A DNA stretch of 64,000 bases from Caulobacter sp. Root343 (GTDB lineage: Bacteria; Pseudomonadota; Alphaproteobacteria; Caulobacterales; Caulobacteraceae): positions 899 to 64,898 of the forward strand of contig NZ_LMDF01000007.1 in the NCBI RefSeq assembly GCF_001425745.1, in the 5' to 3' direction. The position numbers were made by a program, and so were the translations under genes. Under the pieces are notes generated by a model, which had not been told where the DNA came from, made no database searches, and saw only the letters and a list, made by a program, of their open reading frames with translations. Below, one piece after another: positions 55,717 to 64,000 of this stretch. Each line of letters opens with the position of its first letter. The first letter of the stretch is position 1.

Positions 55717-56145
55717 GTGGCGAAGGGGCCGAACGCCTTCCGCACGATCTCAGAGGCCGCGGAGGAGCTTGGCGTGCCTCAGCACGTCCTGCGCTTCTGG
55801 GAAACCAAGTTCTCTTTCATTCGCCCGATGAAGCGGGCCGGCGGGCGGCGGTTCTATCGCCCGCAAGACGTGGCCGTGCTGAACGGCGTCCGCACCCTGC
55901 TGCACAGCGAGGGCCTGACCATCAAGGGCGTGCAGAAACTGCACCGCGACCATGGCCTGGCCCAGGTGATCGCCGCGGGCATCGGCTCGAACGGTTCGGC
56001 TCGTCTGGATCCCGACATCGACTACGACGCGTCCGAGGCGCGGAGCCGGCGCTTGGCCGGCGAAGCGCGCGATCGTTTGGCCTTCGCGCTGGATGATCTG
56101 ACCGCCATCAAATCGCGTTTGGACGGTCTTCTGACCCGCGGTTGA
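55717..56145 (+). CDS. MerR-family transcriptional regulator
   Basis: This 142-residue protein has an N-terminal winged helix ([24 protein letters not shown], then [15 protein letters not shown]) and a short helical C terminus without effector Cys residues. It belongs to the MerR_1-only group that follows ihfA in many alphaproteobacteria. Targets unknown. The start is GTG 55717. Confidence 0.88.
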   Translation: MAKGPNAFRTISEAAEELGVPQHVLRFWETKFSFIRPMKRAGGRRFYRPQDVAVLNGVRTLLHSEGLTIKGVQKLHRDHGLAQVIAAGIGSNGSARLDPDIDYDASEARSRRLAGEARDRLAFALDDLTAIKSRLDGLLTRG

Positions 56146-56208
56146 TTTGGTCTGAAATCGGTGTTGCCCAAGGCCGGGGCGGCCCCTATAAGGGCGCTCC
56201 TTCCGCGT

Positions 56209-56285
<77 letters not shown>

Positions 56286-56312
56286 TTTCCTTCGGGAGAT
56301 AGCGGAAGCTGG

Positions 56313-56341
56313 AAAGGGTCGCCGAAAGGCGGCCCTTTTTC
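56313..56341 (+). terminator. Terminator after tRNA-Pro
   Basis: AAAGGGTCGCC (56313-56323) pairs with GGCGGCCCTTT (56328-56338) around GAAA with one mismatch, followed by a T-run. Confidence 0.85.
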
Positions 56342-56365
56342 GTTTGCAGAAACGACCATTTCACA

Positions 56366-56383
56366 TTTGACTGTCGTGTCAAA
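56366..56383. promoter_or_regulatory. Palindrome TTTGAC-N6-GTCAAA before the lipoprotein gene
   Basis: Six-base arms are separated by TGTCGT, in an AT-rich stretch (56360-56400) unlike its neighbours. It lies 57 bases before the lipoprotein ATG and may be an operator. Confidence 0.35.
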
Positions 56384-56439
56384 ATAAAATTAACCAATTA
56401 GGGCAGAGGGTTAGCTCGAGCTTACGGCGGAGACCGGGC

Positions 56440-57426
56440 ATGAGCAGGATGTTCCTGAGTGGCGTTCTAGCTTCGACCTTGTTGATCGCCGGCTGCGGCA
56501 CGACGCCTTACAGTATCGGCACGGCTCCCAGCAGCGCGAGCCTGGCGCACTACCAGAGCGGCCGGCCAACCCTGATTTCACGCTCCGGAGCAGGGGTGAT
56601 CGAACTCACGCCCGTGGCCTCGGAATTCCAGGATCGCATCGTCCTGGCGGTGACGGCGATCAATACGGGCGCTACGCCCATCAACTTCGGGTACGAGAAT
56701 ATCGGGGCGATCTACGAGGACGGCGGGGCCGCGAACCTAGTTCCGATTCCGGCCTTGCAGCGCGAGGCCAGGGAGCATTTCCGGATCGGAGCCGCGGCGT
56801 CGAACAGGGCGATTTCCGCGACCTTCTACGGGATCGACGCGGAGGCGATCATCGATTCGTATGGCCGCACCGCCGCGCCCGAATCCTTGGGCCTCCTGCG
56901 GACCACGACAATCGATCCCCGACACATGGCGACCGGCTTGATCGTGCTGGAAAAGCCCTGGCTGAATGATCGAATCCGCACCTTGACGATCAATGTCGAG
57001 TTCGGCGGGGCGGGGCATGCCTTTCGGCTGGCGATCGCGCGACGCGGGGTGTTGCTGCCCCTGGGCGGCGTGGCCGCCGCGGCCCGGTTCGACACGGCCG
57101 AGGGTCTTCAAACGTTGCCTTCGATCGCGCCCTTCCCGGCACGTCAGGCTTCCCACCCGCTCACTACGGCGCCGCGAAAAGCGCCGGTTCAGGTGGCGCG
57201 GCTAAGCGCCTCCGTACCCCAGACCCGCCGGCAAGCCCCCGTTCAAGCCTTTCGGCAGGCGTCGCCGCGTCCCGCCGCGCGAACCGCCACGGTTTATATG
57301 CCTCAGACGGCGAAGCCAGCGCTGGTCGTGAAGCAAGCGCTCCAGACCTCGCGACCGGTTCAGCGCCAGGCGGTGCGGTTCGATCCCTATGCTCGGCCGG
57401 AAGCCCAGTCTGGGGTCATCGATTGA
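56440..57426 (+). CDS. Lipoprotein of unknown function
   Basis: This 328-residue protein has a lipobox LLIAGC (Cys at residue 19). The mature part begins with a beta-rich domain (ELTPVASEFQDRIVLAVTAINTGATPINFGYENI) and ends in a basic, Gln/Pro/Ala-rich low-complexity tail. No family is recognised. It sits alone between the tRNA and the converging DUF2842 gene. It is probably anchored in the outer membrane. Confidence 0.75.
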   Translation: MSRMFLSGVLASTLLIAGCGTTPYSIGTAPSSASLAHYQSGRPTLISRSGAGVIELTPVASEFQDRIVLAVTAINTGATPINFGYENIGAIYEDGGAANLVPIPALQREAREHFRIGAAASNRAISATFYGIDAEAIIDSYGRTAAPESLGLLRTTTIDPRHMATGLIVLEKPWLNDRIRTLTINVEFGGAGHAFRLAIARRGVLLPLGGVAAAARFDTAEGLQTLPSIAPFPARQASHPLTTAPRKAPVQVARLSASVPQTRRQAPVQAFRQASPRPAARTATVYMPQTAKPALVVKQALQTSRPVQRQAVRFDPYARPEAQSGVID

Positions 57427-57430
57427 GGCG

Positions 57431-57652
57431 CTAGAGCCGCTTGTCGGCCTTGCCCATCCACGACAGCAGCGGAATCAACGGCAGGCCCCAACCCAGGCCG
57501 AACACCACGAAATAGGCGAGATGGATGAAGCGGTTTTGCGGCAGGCGGTCGTAGAGGCTGGTGAAGGCCCAGACGTAGGCGGCCAGGAACACCAGGATCC
57601 CGATCGAGCCGATCAATTTACGCAGGCGGGCCGGGATGAGAGGAGCGCTCAC
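57431..57652 (-). CDS. DUF2842 small membrane protein
   Basis: This 73-residue protein has two membrane segments (IGILVFLAAYVWAFTSLY and AYFVVFGLGWGLPLIPLLSWM). It matches DUF2842, a family found mainly in alphaproteobacteria. The start is GTG 57652, overlapping the stop of the preceding membrane gene by four bases. Function unknown. Confidence 0.82.
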   Translation of the reverse strand: MSAPLIPARLRKLIGSIGILVFLAAYVWAFTSLYDRLPQNRFIHLAYFVVFGLGWGLPLIPLLSWMGKADKRL

Positions 57653-57900
57653 GCGGTTCTCCGAAAGAGGCCGAGCACGGCCAGGAACAGGATCGCGCCC
57701 ACACTGGAGACGACCAGTTCGCCGGCGAAGCCGGGCAGATGAAGGTCGATGCGCGAGGCGATGAACGCTCCGATGAACGAGCCGATCACGCCGATCAAGA
57801 GCTTGATGAACAGCGAATGGCGGCGGCCCAGCACCAGATCGGCGATCCAGCCGGCCAGGATGCCTATCACCGCCGCCGCGAAAACGCCCATGCCGCTCAT
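57649..57900 (-). CDS. GlsB/YeaQ/YmgE-type stress membrane protein
   Basis: This 83-residue protein has three hydrophobic segments with the glycine-rich GVIGSFIGAFIASR and GELVVSSVGAILFLAVLGL typical of transglycosylase-associated (GlsB) membrane proteins. Often induced by general stress. Start ATG 57900 follows GAAGGAC. Translationally coupled to the DUF2842 gene. Confidence 0.85.
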   Translation of the reverse strand: MSGMGVFAAAVIGILAGWIADLVLGRRHSLFIKLLIGVIGSFIGAFIASRIDLHLPGFAGELVVSSVGAILFLAVLGLFRRTA

Positions 57901-58045
57901 TGTCCTTCTCCGCCCCGAGAGCCTGGTTTCTCGCACGAAGCAGAGGCGCCGTCATGCGGGTCGACAGAGACATTGATGCGCGCAAGCGTCGGGCGTAGGG
58001 AAGTCACGCCGCATTTCGGCCCAGAAGTGACGCTTTTCCGACCCT

Positions 58046-59077
58046 ATGACGTCTTTCCTGCGTTCCGACCGTTCGCGCGCCGTCGCGATTTGGCTTTTCA
58101 TCGTCGCCGCCATGGTGTTCGCCATGGTCGTGGTCGGTGGGGCGACCCGTCTGACGGACTCGGGTCTCTCGATCACCCAGTGGAAACCGATCATGGGCGC
58201 GCTGCCGCCGATGTCGGAACAGGCCTGGCGTGAGAGTTTCGAGCTCTACAAGAAGATCCCCCAGTATCAGCTGGTGAACCCCGACATGACCCTGGAGGGG
58301 TACAAGGGCATCTTCTGGTGGGAATGGGCCCATCGCCTGCTCGGGCGCACGGTGGGCGTGGTGTTCGCCATTCCGTTCGTGGTCTTCCTGATCCGCCGCG
58401 ACATCCCGCGCCGCCTGATCTGGCGCTGCGCGGTGATGTTGGGCCTGGGCGGCCTGCAAGGTCTCGTCGGCTGGTGGATGGTGTCGAGCGGGCTGTCCGA
58501 GCGGGTCTCGGTCGCGCCCGAGCGGCTGATGTTGCATCTGGGCCTGGCCCTGGCCCTGTTCGTCGTCCTGATCTGGACGGCGCTGGACGCCTGGAGCGGG
58601 TCGCCCCGCGTCGAGGAGCGCTCGGCCTGGCGTGGCTGGGCGCTGGCGTTCCTGGGCGCGGTGTTCTTCCAGAGCCTCCTGGGCGCGCTGGTGGCCGGCA
58701 ATGACGCCGGTCTCGTCTACAACGATTGGCCGCTGATGAATGGCCATCTGTTCCCGGCGGACTATGTCGGCCACGGCTTCTGGGGCACGCTGGCTCACAG
58801 CCAGGGCGCGGTCCAGCTGCATCACCGCTTGATGGCCTACGCCCTGTTCGTCGGTGGGGTCGTCATCGGCGCCGTCGCCCAGCGCGACCGACCGCTTGCC
58901 GCCGGCAGCAAGGCCGTCGCGCTCGGGGTGGCGGTCGTCGTCGCCCTTCAGGCGGGTCTCGGGATCTGGACTCTGATGACCAGCGTACCGATCGCCCTGG
59001 GGGTGCTGCACCAGGCGGGGGCAGCTGTGCTGCTGGCCACGGCCACCGTCTTCGCCTGGCGCGTGCGCCGCCCCTGA
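58046..59077 (+). CDS. ctaA: Heme A synthase (CtaA/COX15)
   Basis: This 343-residue integral membrane protein oxidises heme O to heme A for cytochrome oxidase. The conserved His residues for the two hemes lie in [11 protein letters not shown] and [12 protein letters not shown]. The start [17 protein letters not shown] and [14 protein letters not shown] are family-like. Length normal. Alone on its strand with alkaline phosphatase downstream. Confidence 0.94.
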   Translation: MTSFLRSDRSRAVAIWLFIVAAMVFAMVVVGGATRLTDSGLSITQWKPIMGALPPMSEQAWRESFELYKKIPQYQLVNPDMTLEGYKGIFWWEWAHRLLGRTVGVVFAIPFVVFLIRRDIPRRLIWRCAVMLGLGGLQGLVGWWMVSSGLSERVSVAPERLMLHLGLALALFVVLIWTALDAWSGSPRVEERSAWRGWALAFLGAVFFQSLLGALVAGNDAGLVYNDWPLMNGHLFPADYVGHGFWGTLAHSQGAVQLHHRLMAYALFVGGVVIGAVAQRDRPLAAGSKAVALGVAVVVALQAGLGIWTLMTSVPIALGVLHQAGAAVLLATATVFAWRVRRP

Positions 59078-59159
59078 TTTTCCGAGGACTGCAACACAAG
59101 GCCGGAACAACTGTCACACGCCGGGCGCAAATCGAGCCGATTCCTCATGGAGCTTGGCC

Positions 59160-60695
59160 TTGATCCGCCCTCTCGTTCTCGCCCTCGTCGCGTCCGTCGC
59201 CGTTCCCGTGCTCGCCCTGGCCCAAACCCCGCCCTCGGTCAGCGCCGCCGATCCCTACTACAAAGCCGGCGAGGCGGCCCTGGCGCGGCAGCTGGCGGTC
59301 GTCCCCAATACCGGCAAAGCCAAGAACGTCATCCTGTTCCTGGGCGACGGCATGGGCATTTCGACGGTCACGGCCGGCCGCATCTATGACGGCCAGCTGA
59401 AGGGCGTCGATGGCGAGTCGAATTCGCTGGCCTTCGAGACGCTGTCCTACGCGGCGCTCTCCAAGACCTACAGCCACGACACCCAGGTCACCGACAGCGC
59501 CGCCGGCATCACGGCGATCATGACCGGCGTGAAGACGCGCAACAAGATCATCGGCCTGACCGGCGCGGCGATCGGCGAGAAGTGCGAAACCGAGACCGGT
59601 AATCGCGTCGAGACCCTGGCCGAACTGGCCAAGGCCAAGGGGCTGGCGGCCGGGGTCGTCACCACCACCCGCGTCACCCACGCCACGCCAGCCGGGGCCT
59701 ATGCCCACACCGCCTATCGCGACTGGGAAGGCGACGGCGACATGCCGGTCGAGGCCCTGCAAGCCGGCTGCAAGGACATCGCCCGCCAGTTGGTCGAGAC
59801 GCCGGACGCCCTGCGCCTGGACGTCGTCATGGGCGGCGGCCGTTCGCGCTTCCTACCCGAGGACAAGGACGGCAAGCGCGCCGACGGTCGCGACCTGACC
59901 GCCGAGTGGCTGAAGGCCGAGGGCGCGGGCTCGTCCTACGTGACTACGGTCGACCAACTTAAGGCCCTGGCGCCCGACACGCGCCACCTGCTGGGCCTGT
60001 TCGCGCCCGAGCACCTGCCATACGAGGTCGAGCGCGCGGTGCTGGGGCAGGGCGTGCCGACCCTGGCCGAGATGGCGACGAGCGCCGTCGACGTGCTGTC
60101 CAAGAACCCGAACGGCTACTTCCTGCTGGTCGAGGGCGGCAAGATCGACATGGGTAGCCACCTGGGTAACGCCAAGCGCACGCTGAGCGAGACGGTCGAG
60201 TTCTCCAAGGCGATCGCCGCCGTGCTGGCCAAGGTCGATCTGAAGGGTACTCTCGTCGTCGTCACCGCCGACCACAGCCATGGCCTGGTGATCTCGGGCT
60301 ACGCGCCGCGCAACGCCCCGATCCTGGGCGTGGCGGGCAACGAGGGCGAGCCCGCCGTCGCGGGTGACGGCAAGGCCTATACGACGCTGATGTTCGCCAC
60401 TGGCCCCGGCGGCCCGCTGGGCAACGACACCCGCGCGGATCCGGCCAAGGAGGATATGGACGATATCGATTACCACCAGCAAGCGGCCGTGAACCTGCCC
60501 AGCGCCGCCCACGCGGGCGAGGATGTCGGCATCTTCGCCGACGGTCCCCAGGCCTATCTGCTGCGAGGCGTGGTCGAGGAGAGCTACATCTTCCAGGTCA
60601 TGCGCCACGCCTTCGGCTTCGATGGCTCGATGCCGGCTTCGGCCGCCGCCGCGCCGACCGAAGCGCCCAAGGCCAAGAAGAAGCGCTTCTGGTGA
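59160..60695 (+). CDS. Alkaline phosphatase (PhoA-type family)
   Basis: This 511-residue periplasmic enzyme hydrolyses phosphate monoesters. The signal peptide ends ALAQ. Metal-site motifs are visible: VILFLGDGMGISTVT, the nucleophile Ser in TDSAAGITAIMTG, VTHATPAGAYAH, VEGGKIDMGSHLGNAKRTLSET and VTADHSHG. A half Pho-box-like CTGTCAC occurs at 59109. TTG 59160 was chosen since GGAG lies 7 bases upstream; TTG 59154 is an alternative. It converges with the DUF839 gene. Confidence 0.93.
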   Translation: MIRPLVLALVASVAVPVLALAQTPPSVSAADPYYKAGEAALARQLAVVPNTGKAKNVILFLGDGMGISTVTAGRIYDGQLKGVDGESNSLAFETLSYAALSKTYSHDTQVTDSAAGITAIMTGVKTRNKIIGLTGAAIGEKCETETGNRVETLAELAKAKGLAAGVVTTTRVTHATPAGAYAHTAYRDWEGDGDMPVEALQAGCKDIARQLVETPDALRLDVVMGGGRSRFLPEDKDGKRADGRDLTAEWLKAEGAGSSYVTTVDQLKALAPDTRHLLGLFAPEHLPYEVERAVLGQGVPTLAEMATSAVDVLSKNPNGYFLLVEGGKIDMGSHLGNAKRTLSETVEFSKAIAAVLAKVDLKGTLVVVTADHSHGLVISGYAPRNAPILGVAGNEGEPAVAGDGKAYTTLMFATGPGGPLGNDTRADPAKEDMDDIDYHQQAAVNLPSAAHAGEDVGIFADGPQAYLLRGVVEESYIFQVMRHAFGFDGSMPASAAAAPTEAPKAKKKRFW

Positions 60696-60711
60696 TCGCT
60701 TAGATCTGCCG

Positions 60712-62112
60712 TCAGGCCCTGACGGTAGACCATGGCCCCGTGATCGCCAGGGTGATCCCGGGGTTCTGGATATTGACGAACATCGTGCCGCCGTCGGGCG
60801 AGAAGCAGGCGCCGGCGAACTCGGAATTGCCGGCGAAGACGTTGCGCCCCAGGGCATAGACCTTGCCCTGGGGCGTCACGCCACGCAGGTGGTTGCGCAG
60901 CGTGTCCGAATAGCGGTCCTCGCAGACGATCACGTGGCCCCACGGGGCGACCACCAAGTTGTCGGCATAGTCCAGCACGCGATCGTTCTGGCTTTCCACG
61001 AACAGCTGCAGCTTGCCCGGCAGGTCCTTCTCGCCGGCCTGACCCTCGGCGTCCGAAGGAACGTAGCGGAAGATCTGTCCCGAGCCGGCCGCGCCGCCGG
61101 CCGTGCAGGCGAAGTAGAGCTCGCCCTGGCCGAAGAACACGCCTTCGCCCCGGCAGAAGACCGCCGCGCCCTTGGCGAAGCCGCGCCGACGCAGATCGTC
61201 GTAAGGATTGTCGACGCCATCCAGATCGATCCAGCGCACGGTCTTCCAGGCGCCACGCGGGAAGGTCTTTTCCTCCTGGTTGCGGGTGTCGCCACCTTCG
61301 GGCGCATCGACCAGGCCCAAGGCTTGCAGGCGACCGCCAGCGGTCAGGTTGCGACGGTCGTTGGGCAGGAACCGGTAGAAGAGGCCGTCGGCCACGTCCT
61401 CGGTCATATAGACCACGCCCGTACGCGGATCGATGCAGGCGGCCTCGTGCTTGAAGCGGCCCAGCGCCGTCAAGGCGATCGGCTGGACCAGGCCGACATG
61501 GGCGCTGGGCACCTCGAAGACATAGCCGTGGCTCTTACCGACCTCCAGCCCCGATTCCAGCGTCGTTTCCTCGCAGGTCAGCCAGGATCCCCAGGGCGTG
61601 ACGCCGCCGGCGCAGTTGACGATGGTGCCGGCCAGGCTGAGGTGCTGACGCTCGGTCTGACGGGTCTTCAGGTTGAAGAGCTGGGTCGTCGTGCCACCGG
61701 GCAGGGGCCGCTCGCCGTTGTGGAAGTCCCAGACCTTGGCGCGATCGATGCGATCGACCAGGTGGCCAGAGAGACCGAAGGCGCCGTTGTGCAGATCGCT
61801 GACCGACAGTTCGTGGTTGCGCACCAGCAGCACGCGGTCGGCGTCGACAGGAAAGCAGCCCATGCCGTCGGCCTTGCCAGGCACCAGGAAGCCGTCGCTC
61901 ATCGTCTCGCCAGCCTGGGCGATGACCTGGTAGCGAAAGCCGGCCGGCAGATCGAGCATGCCCTTGGGGTCTTCGACCAGCGGGCCATAGCCCTCGACCT
62001 CGTTCAGATAGGTCTCGGCCTCGACCACCTCGTCCTGGGCGCGAGCCGAGAAGGCGTTGAAGGCCAGGCTGGTGGCGGCGGCGCCAAGGAAGCTTCTGCG
62101 GGAAAAGGACAT
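60712..62112 (-). CDS. PhoX-type (DUF839) alkaline phosphatase
   Basis: This 466-residue protein has a Tat signal (FSRRSFLGAAATSLAF). The beta-propeller metal-binding strings NCAGGVTPWGSWLTCEE (with the iron-ligand Cys), FKHEAACIDPRTGVVYMTED and DNLVVAPWGHVIVCEDR identify PhoX, a Ca2+/Fe phosphatase unrelated to PhoA. It ends 17 bases from the PhoA-type gene on the opposite strand. A palindrome lies 72 bases upstream of its start. Phosphate regulation is likely but no complete Pho box was found. Confidence 0.85.
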   Translation of the reverse strand: MSFSRRSFLGAAATSLAFNAFSARAQDEVVEAETYLNEVEGYGPLVEDPKGMLDLPAGFRYQVIAQAGETMSDGFLVPGKADGMGCFPVDADRVLLVRNHELSVSDLHNGAFGLSGHLVDRIDRAKVWDFHNGERPLPGGTTTQLFNLKTRQTERQHLSLAGTIVNCAGGVTPWGSWLTCEETTLESGLEVGKSHGYVFEVPSAHVGLVQPIALTALGRFKHEAACIDPRTGVVYMTEDVADGLFYRFLPNDRRNLTAGGRLQALGLVDAPEGGDTRNQEEKTFPRGAWKTVRWIDLDGVDNPYDDLRRRGFAKGAAVFCRGEGVFFGQGELYFACTAGGAAGSGQIFRYVPSDAEGQAGEKDLPGKLQLFVESQNDRVLDYADNLVVAPWGHVIVCEDRYSDTLRNHLRGVTPQGKVYALGRNVFAGNSEFAGACFSPDGGTMFVNIQNPGITLAITGPWSTVRA

Positions 62113-62183
62113 GGATCGCGCCCGTGCATGAGGTGACTGCTCGGGCTATGCCCGCCATTGATGACGGTTCGAACAAGGTGTTG

Positions 62184-62199
62184 CGGTATTATAATACCG
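62184..62199. promoter_or_regulatory. 16-bp palindrome CGGTATTATAATACCG
   Basis: This is a perfect palindrome in an AT-rich island (62184-62240), 72 bases upstream of the PhoX-type gene and 151 bases upstream of rplM. Form and symmetry resemble operators of GntR-type repressors. No such gene is close. Confidence 0.5.
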
Positions 62200-62349
62200 T
62201 ATGCCATATCACATTGTATTATATAGCTTTTGTAAGTTTCTCGGCTCGCTGTTGTTGACAGTCCGCGAACCCTCCTGTACCTGCCGCGCCTCACACGGAC
62301 GAAGCCGGCTTTCTCGGGTTCGGACGCCTAGAAATTACGGATCAATCCC

Positions 62350-62823
62350 ATGCAAAAGACCACGGCTTCCCTGAAGCCCGCCGAGGTCGAGAAGAAGTGG
62401 ATCGTGGTCGACGCCCAGGACGCCGTTGTCGGTCGTCTGGCGACGTTCATCGCCATGCGTCTTCGCGGCAAGCACCGTCCTGACTACACCCCGCACGTCG
62501 ACTGCGGCGACTTCGTCGTCGTGATCAACGCCGACAAGGTGAAGTTCACCGGCAAGAAGCTGGACGACAAGGTCTACTATCGCCACACCGGTCACCCGGG
62601 CGGCGTCAAGTCGACCACTCCGCGCAAGGTTCTGGGCGGCAAGTTCCCGGAACGCGTCCTGGAAAAGGCCGTCGAGCGCATGCTGCCGAAGGAAAGCCCG
62701 CTTGCTCGCAAGCAGCTGACCCACCTGCTCATCTACAACAACGGCGAGCACCCGCACCAAGCGCAAAGCCCGGAAGTCGTCGACTTCGCGGCGCGCAACG
62801 CCAAGAACACCCGGAGCATCTAA
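62350..62823 (+). CDS. rplM: Ribosomal protein L13
   Basis: This 157-residue ribosomal protein shows [48 protein letters not shown] and HQAQSPEVV. It is part of the large subunit and binds 23S rRNA early in assembly. rpsI starts 3 bases after its stop, the conserved rplM-rpsI operon. Confidence 0.98.
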   Translation: MQKTTASLKPAEVEKKWIVVDAQDAVVGRLATFIAMRLRGKHRPDYTPHVDCGDFVVVINADKVKFTGKKLDDKVYYRHTGHPGGVKSTTPRKVLGGKFPERVLEKAVERMLPKESPLARKQLTHLLIYNNGEHPHQAQSPEVVDFAARNAKNTRSI

Positions 62824-62826
62824 GCC

Positions 62827-63297
62827 ATGACCGACGCACAAGGCTTTGACGCGCTGGCCAGCCTGTCCAGCAACCCGGTGGCCGCTTCGGTGGAACCCCA
62901 GATCGACGCCCAAGGCCGCGCCTACGCGACCGGCAAGCGTAAGAACGCGATCGCTCGCGTCTGGATCAAGCCGGGCAAGGGTTCGATCACCATCAACGGC
63001 CGGGACCAGGAAGTTTACTTCGCCCGTCCGGTGCTGCGCATGATGATCGCCCAGCCCCTGGAAGTGACCGAGCGCCTCGGTCAGTTCGACGTCGTCGTGA
63101 CCGTGGAAGGCTCGGGCCTCTCGGGCCAAGCCGGCGCCATCCGTCACGGCCTGTCCAAGGCCCTGACCCTTTACGAGCCCGGCCTGCGCCCGGTCCTGAA
63201 GCCGCACGGCTTCCTGACCCGCGACAGCCGCGTGGTCGAGCGTAAGAAGTACGGCAAGGCCAAGGCCCGTCGTAGCTTCCAGTTCTCGAAGCGCTAA
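62827..63297 (+). CDS. rpsI: Ribosomal protein S9
   Basis: This 156-residue protein has the family core [19 protein letters not shown] and the C-terminal [24 protein letters not shown], whose last Lys-Arg reaches the P-site tRNA. The first 30 residues form an alphaproteobacterial extension. A strong terminator follows. Confidence 0.98.
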   Translation: MTDAQGFDALASLSSNPVAASVEPQIDAQGRAYATGKRKNAIARVWIKPGKGSITINGRDQEVYFARPVLRMMIAQPLEVTERLGQFDVVVTVEGSGLSGQAGAIRHGLSKALTLYEPGLRPVLKPHGFLTRDSRVVERKKYGKAKARRSFQFSKR

Positions 63298-63321
63298 ACG
63301 CGGCTCGCACGCGTTTGGAAG

Positions 63322-63353
63322 AGGGCGCTTCGGTTATCCGAAGCGCCCTTTTT
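63322..63353 (+). terminator. Terminator after rpsI
   Basis: AGGGCGCTTCGG (63322-63333) pairs perfectly with CCGAAGCGCCCT (63338-63349) around TTAT and runs into TTTTT. Confidence 0.92.
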
Positions 63354-63391
63354 CTTGTCCATTCCATCTCTTGTCTGGATCGGAGTCCGCC

Positions 63392-64000
63392 ATGGCGAAC
63401 GCCCCCAAGGTCTTCATCGACGGCGAAGCTGGCACGACCGGCCTGCAGATCCGCGAGCGGCTGACTGACCGCACCGACCTGCAGCTGGTCTCGATCGATC
63501 CCGACAAGCGCAAGGACGCCGCCGCCCGCGCCGAGATGCTGAATGGCGCCGACGCCGTGATCCTGTGCCTGCCCGATGAGGCGGCCAAGGAAGCCGTGTC
63601 GCTGGTGACCAACCCCGACACCGTGATCATCGACGCCTCGACCGCCTATCGCACCGCCGAGGGCTGGGCCTATGGCTTCGCCGAACTCGATAGCGAGCAA
63701 CGGGGCAAGATCGCCGCGTCCAAGCGCATCTCCAATCCGGGCTGCTATCCGACCGGCGCCATCGCCCTGACGCGGCCGCTGGTCTCGGCCGGCATCCTGC
63801 CGCCGGAGCTGCCGGTCTCGTACAACGCCGTCTCGGGCTATAGCGGCGGCGGCAAGGCGATGATCGCCGAGTTCGAGGACGAGGGCGCCGCCAACCACAC
63901 CAAGGTCCCGTATCGCATCTACGGGCTGTCGATGAGCCACAAGCACGTGCCGGAGATGCAGAAGCACGGCGGCCTGCTGAACCGGCCGATCTTCATGCCG
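63392..64000 (+). CDS. argC: N-acetyl-gamma-glutamyl-phosphate reductase, 5' part
   Basis: The first 203 residues are in the window and the frame is still open at the edge. The NADP-binding start [18 protein letters not shown] and the catalytic Cys in [14 protein letters not shown] identify the short (type 2) ArgC. It reduces N-acetylglutamyl phosphate in arginine synthesis. Start ATG 63392 follows GGAG. It stands after the rpsI terminator, so it has its own promoter. Confidence 0.92.
   Translation, partial: MANAPKVFIDGEAGTTGLQIRERLTDRTDLQLVSIDPDKRKDAAARAEMLNGADAVILCLPDEAAKEAVSLVTNPDTVIIDASTAYRTAEGWAYGFAELDSEQRGKIAASKRISNPGCYPTGAIALTRPLVSAGILPPELPVSYNAVSGYSGGGKAMIAEFEDEGAANHTKVPYRIYGLSMSHKHVPEMQKHGGLLNRPIFMP

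Noticed and set aside
59106..59125. Pho box upstream of the alkaline phosphatase
   Set aside because: Only one CTGTCAC half is seen; the second half (CGGGCGC) does not match.

Overview
The window is GC-rich chromosomal DNA from an alphaproteobacterium, most likely Caulobacter or a close relative in Caulobacteraceae (inference). The evidence is frequent GTG and TTG starts, 4-bp start/stop overlaps, the gene orders hppA ... bamE - CBP3 - yceD - plsX - fabH - ihfA - merR and glyA - nrdR - ribH - nusB - thiL, a MucR/Ros regulator, an alphaproteobacterial-type LexA box (GTTC-N7-GTTC) and EcfG-like promoters (GGAAC-N17-GGTT/CGTA). About 70 protein genes and one tRNA are packed tightly. I see no prophage, insertion sequence, CRISPR array or rRNA operon.

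Layout. 1-5.0 kb: an exported serine hydrolase, an acyl-CoA ligase with a palindromic operator, and an exported amidase. 5.1-10.1 kb: two RNA methyltransferases, a glycine-zipper envelope protein, a second methyltransferase and a membrane acyltransferase. 10.1-12.9 kb: a four-gene module (YciI/DGPF protein, ECF42-type sigma factor, VOC protein, SRPBCC protein) with two matching promoters that share three sequence blocks at identical spacing. 13-18 kb: a small stress-type protein, a CheY-like regulator, a SplB-like radical SAM protein with a LexA box, a lytic transglycosylase and an unusual family-4-like uracil-DNA glycosylase. 18-27.7 kb: ETF-ubiquinone oxidoreductase, a TPR lipoprotein, ispE, a cyclophilin, an Amj-type flippase, amtB-glnK and a fasciclin protein. 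27.8-31.1 kb: glyQ-glyS; glyS carries a low-GC in-frame segment.

31.2-36.8 kb: a metal-dependent-hydrolase-like protein divergent from a TetR regulator, then a minus-strand run hemB - AraC - serine hydrolase - Nudix, and a DUF2147 protein. 37-41.7 kb: a branched-chain (valine) catabolic cluster (acyl-CoA dehydrogenase, 3-hydroxyisobutyryl-CoA hydrolase, 3-hydroxyisobutyrate dehydrogenase) that also holds a phosphatase and a lipoprotein-type methyltransferase. 41.8-43.6 kb: hemA and mucR. 43.7-47.6 kb: glyA-nrdR-ribH-nusB-thiL. 47.6-56.3 kb: the conserved hppA-to-tRNA-Pro block. 56.4-64 kb: a lipoprotein, two small membrane proteins, ctaA, two unrelated alkaline phosphatases converging tail to tail, rplM-rpsI, and the 5' part of argC, which runs off the window.

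How genes work together: hemB, hemA and ctaA serve heme synthesis; glyA supplies glycine, which HemA and GlyQS use; amtB-glnK form an ammonium uptake and sensing pair; plsX-fabH start phospholipid and fatty-acid synthesis. The points most worth following up are the ECF42 promoter pair, the LexA-boxed radical SAM gene, the composition island inside glyS and the apparently exported SAM methyltransferase.
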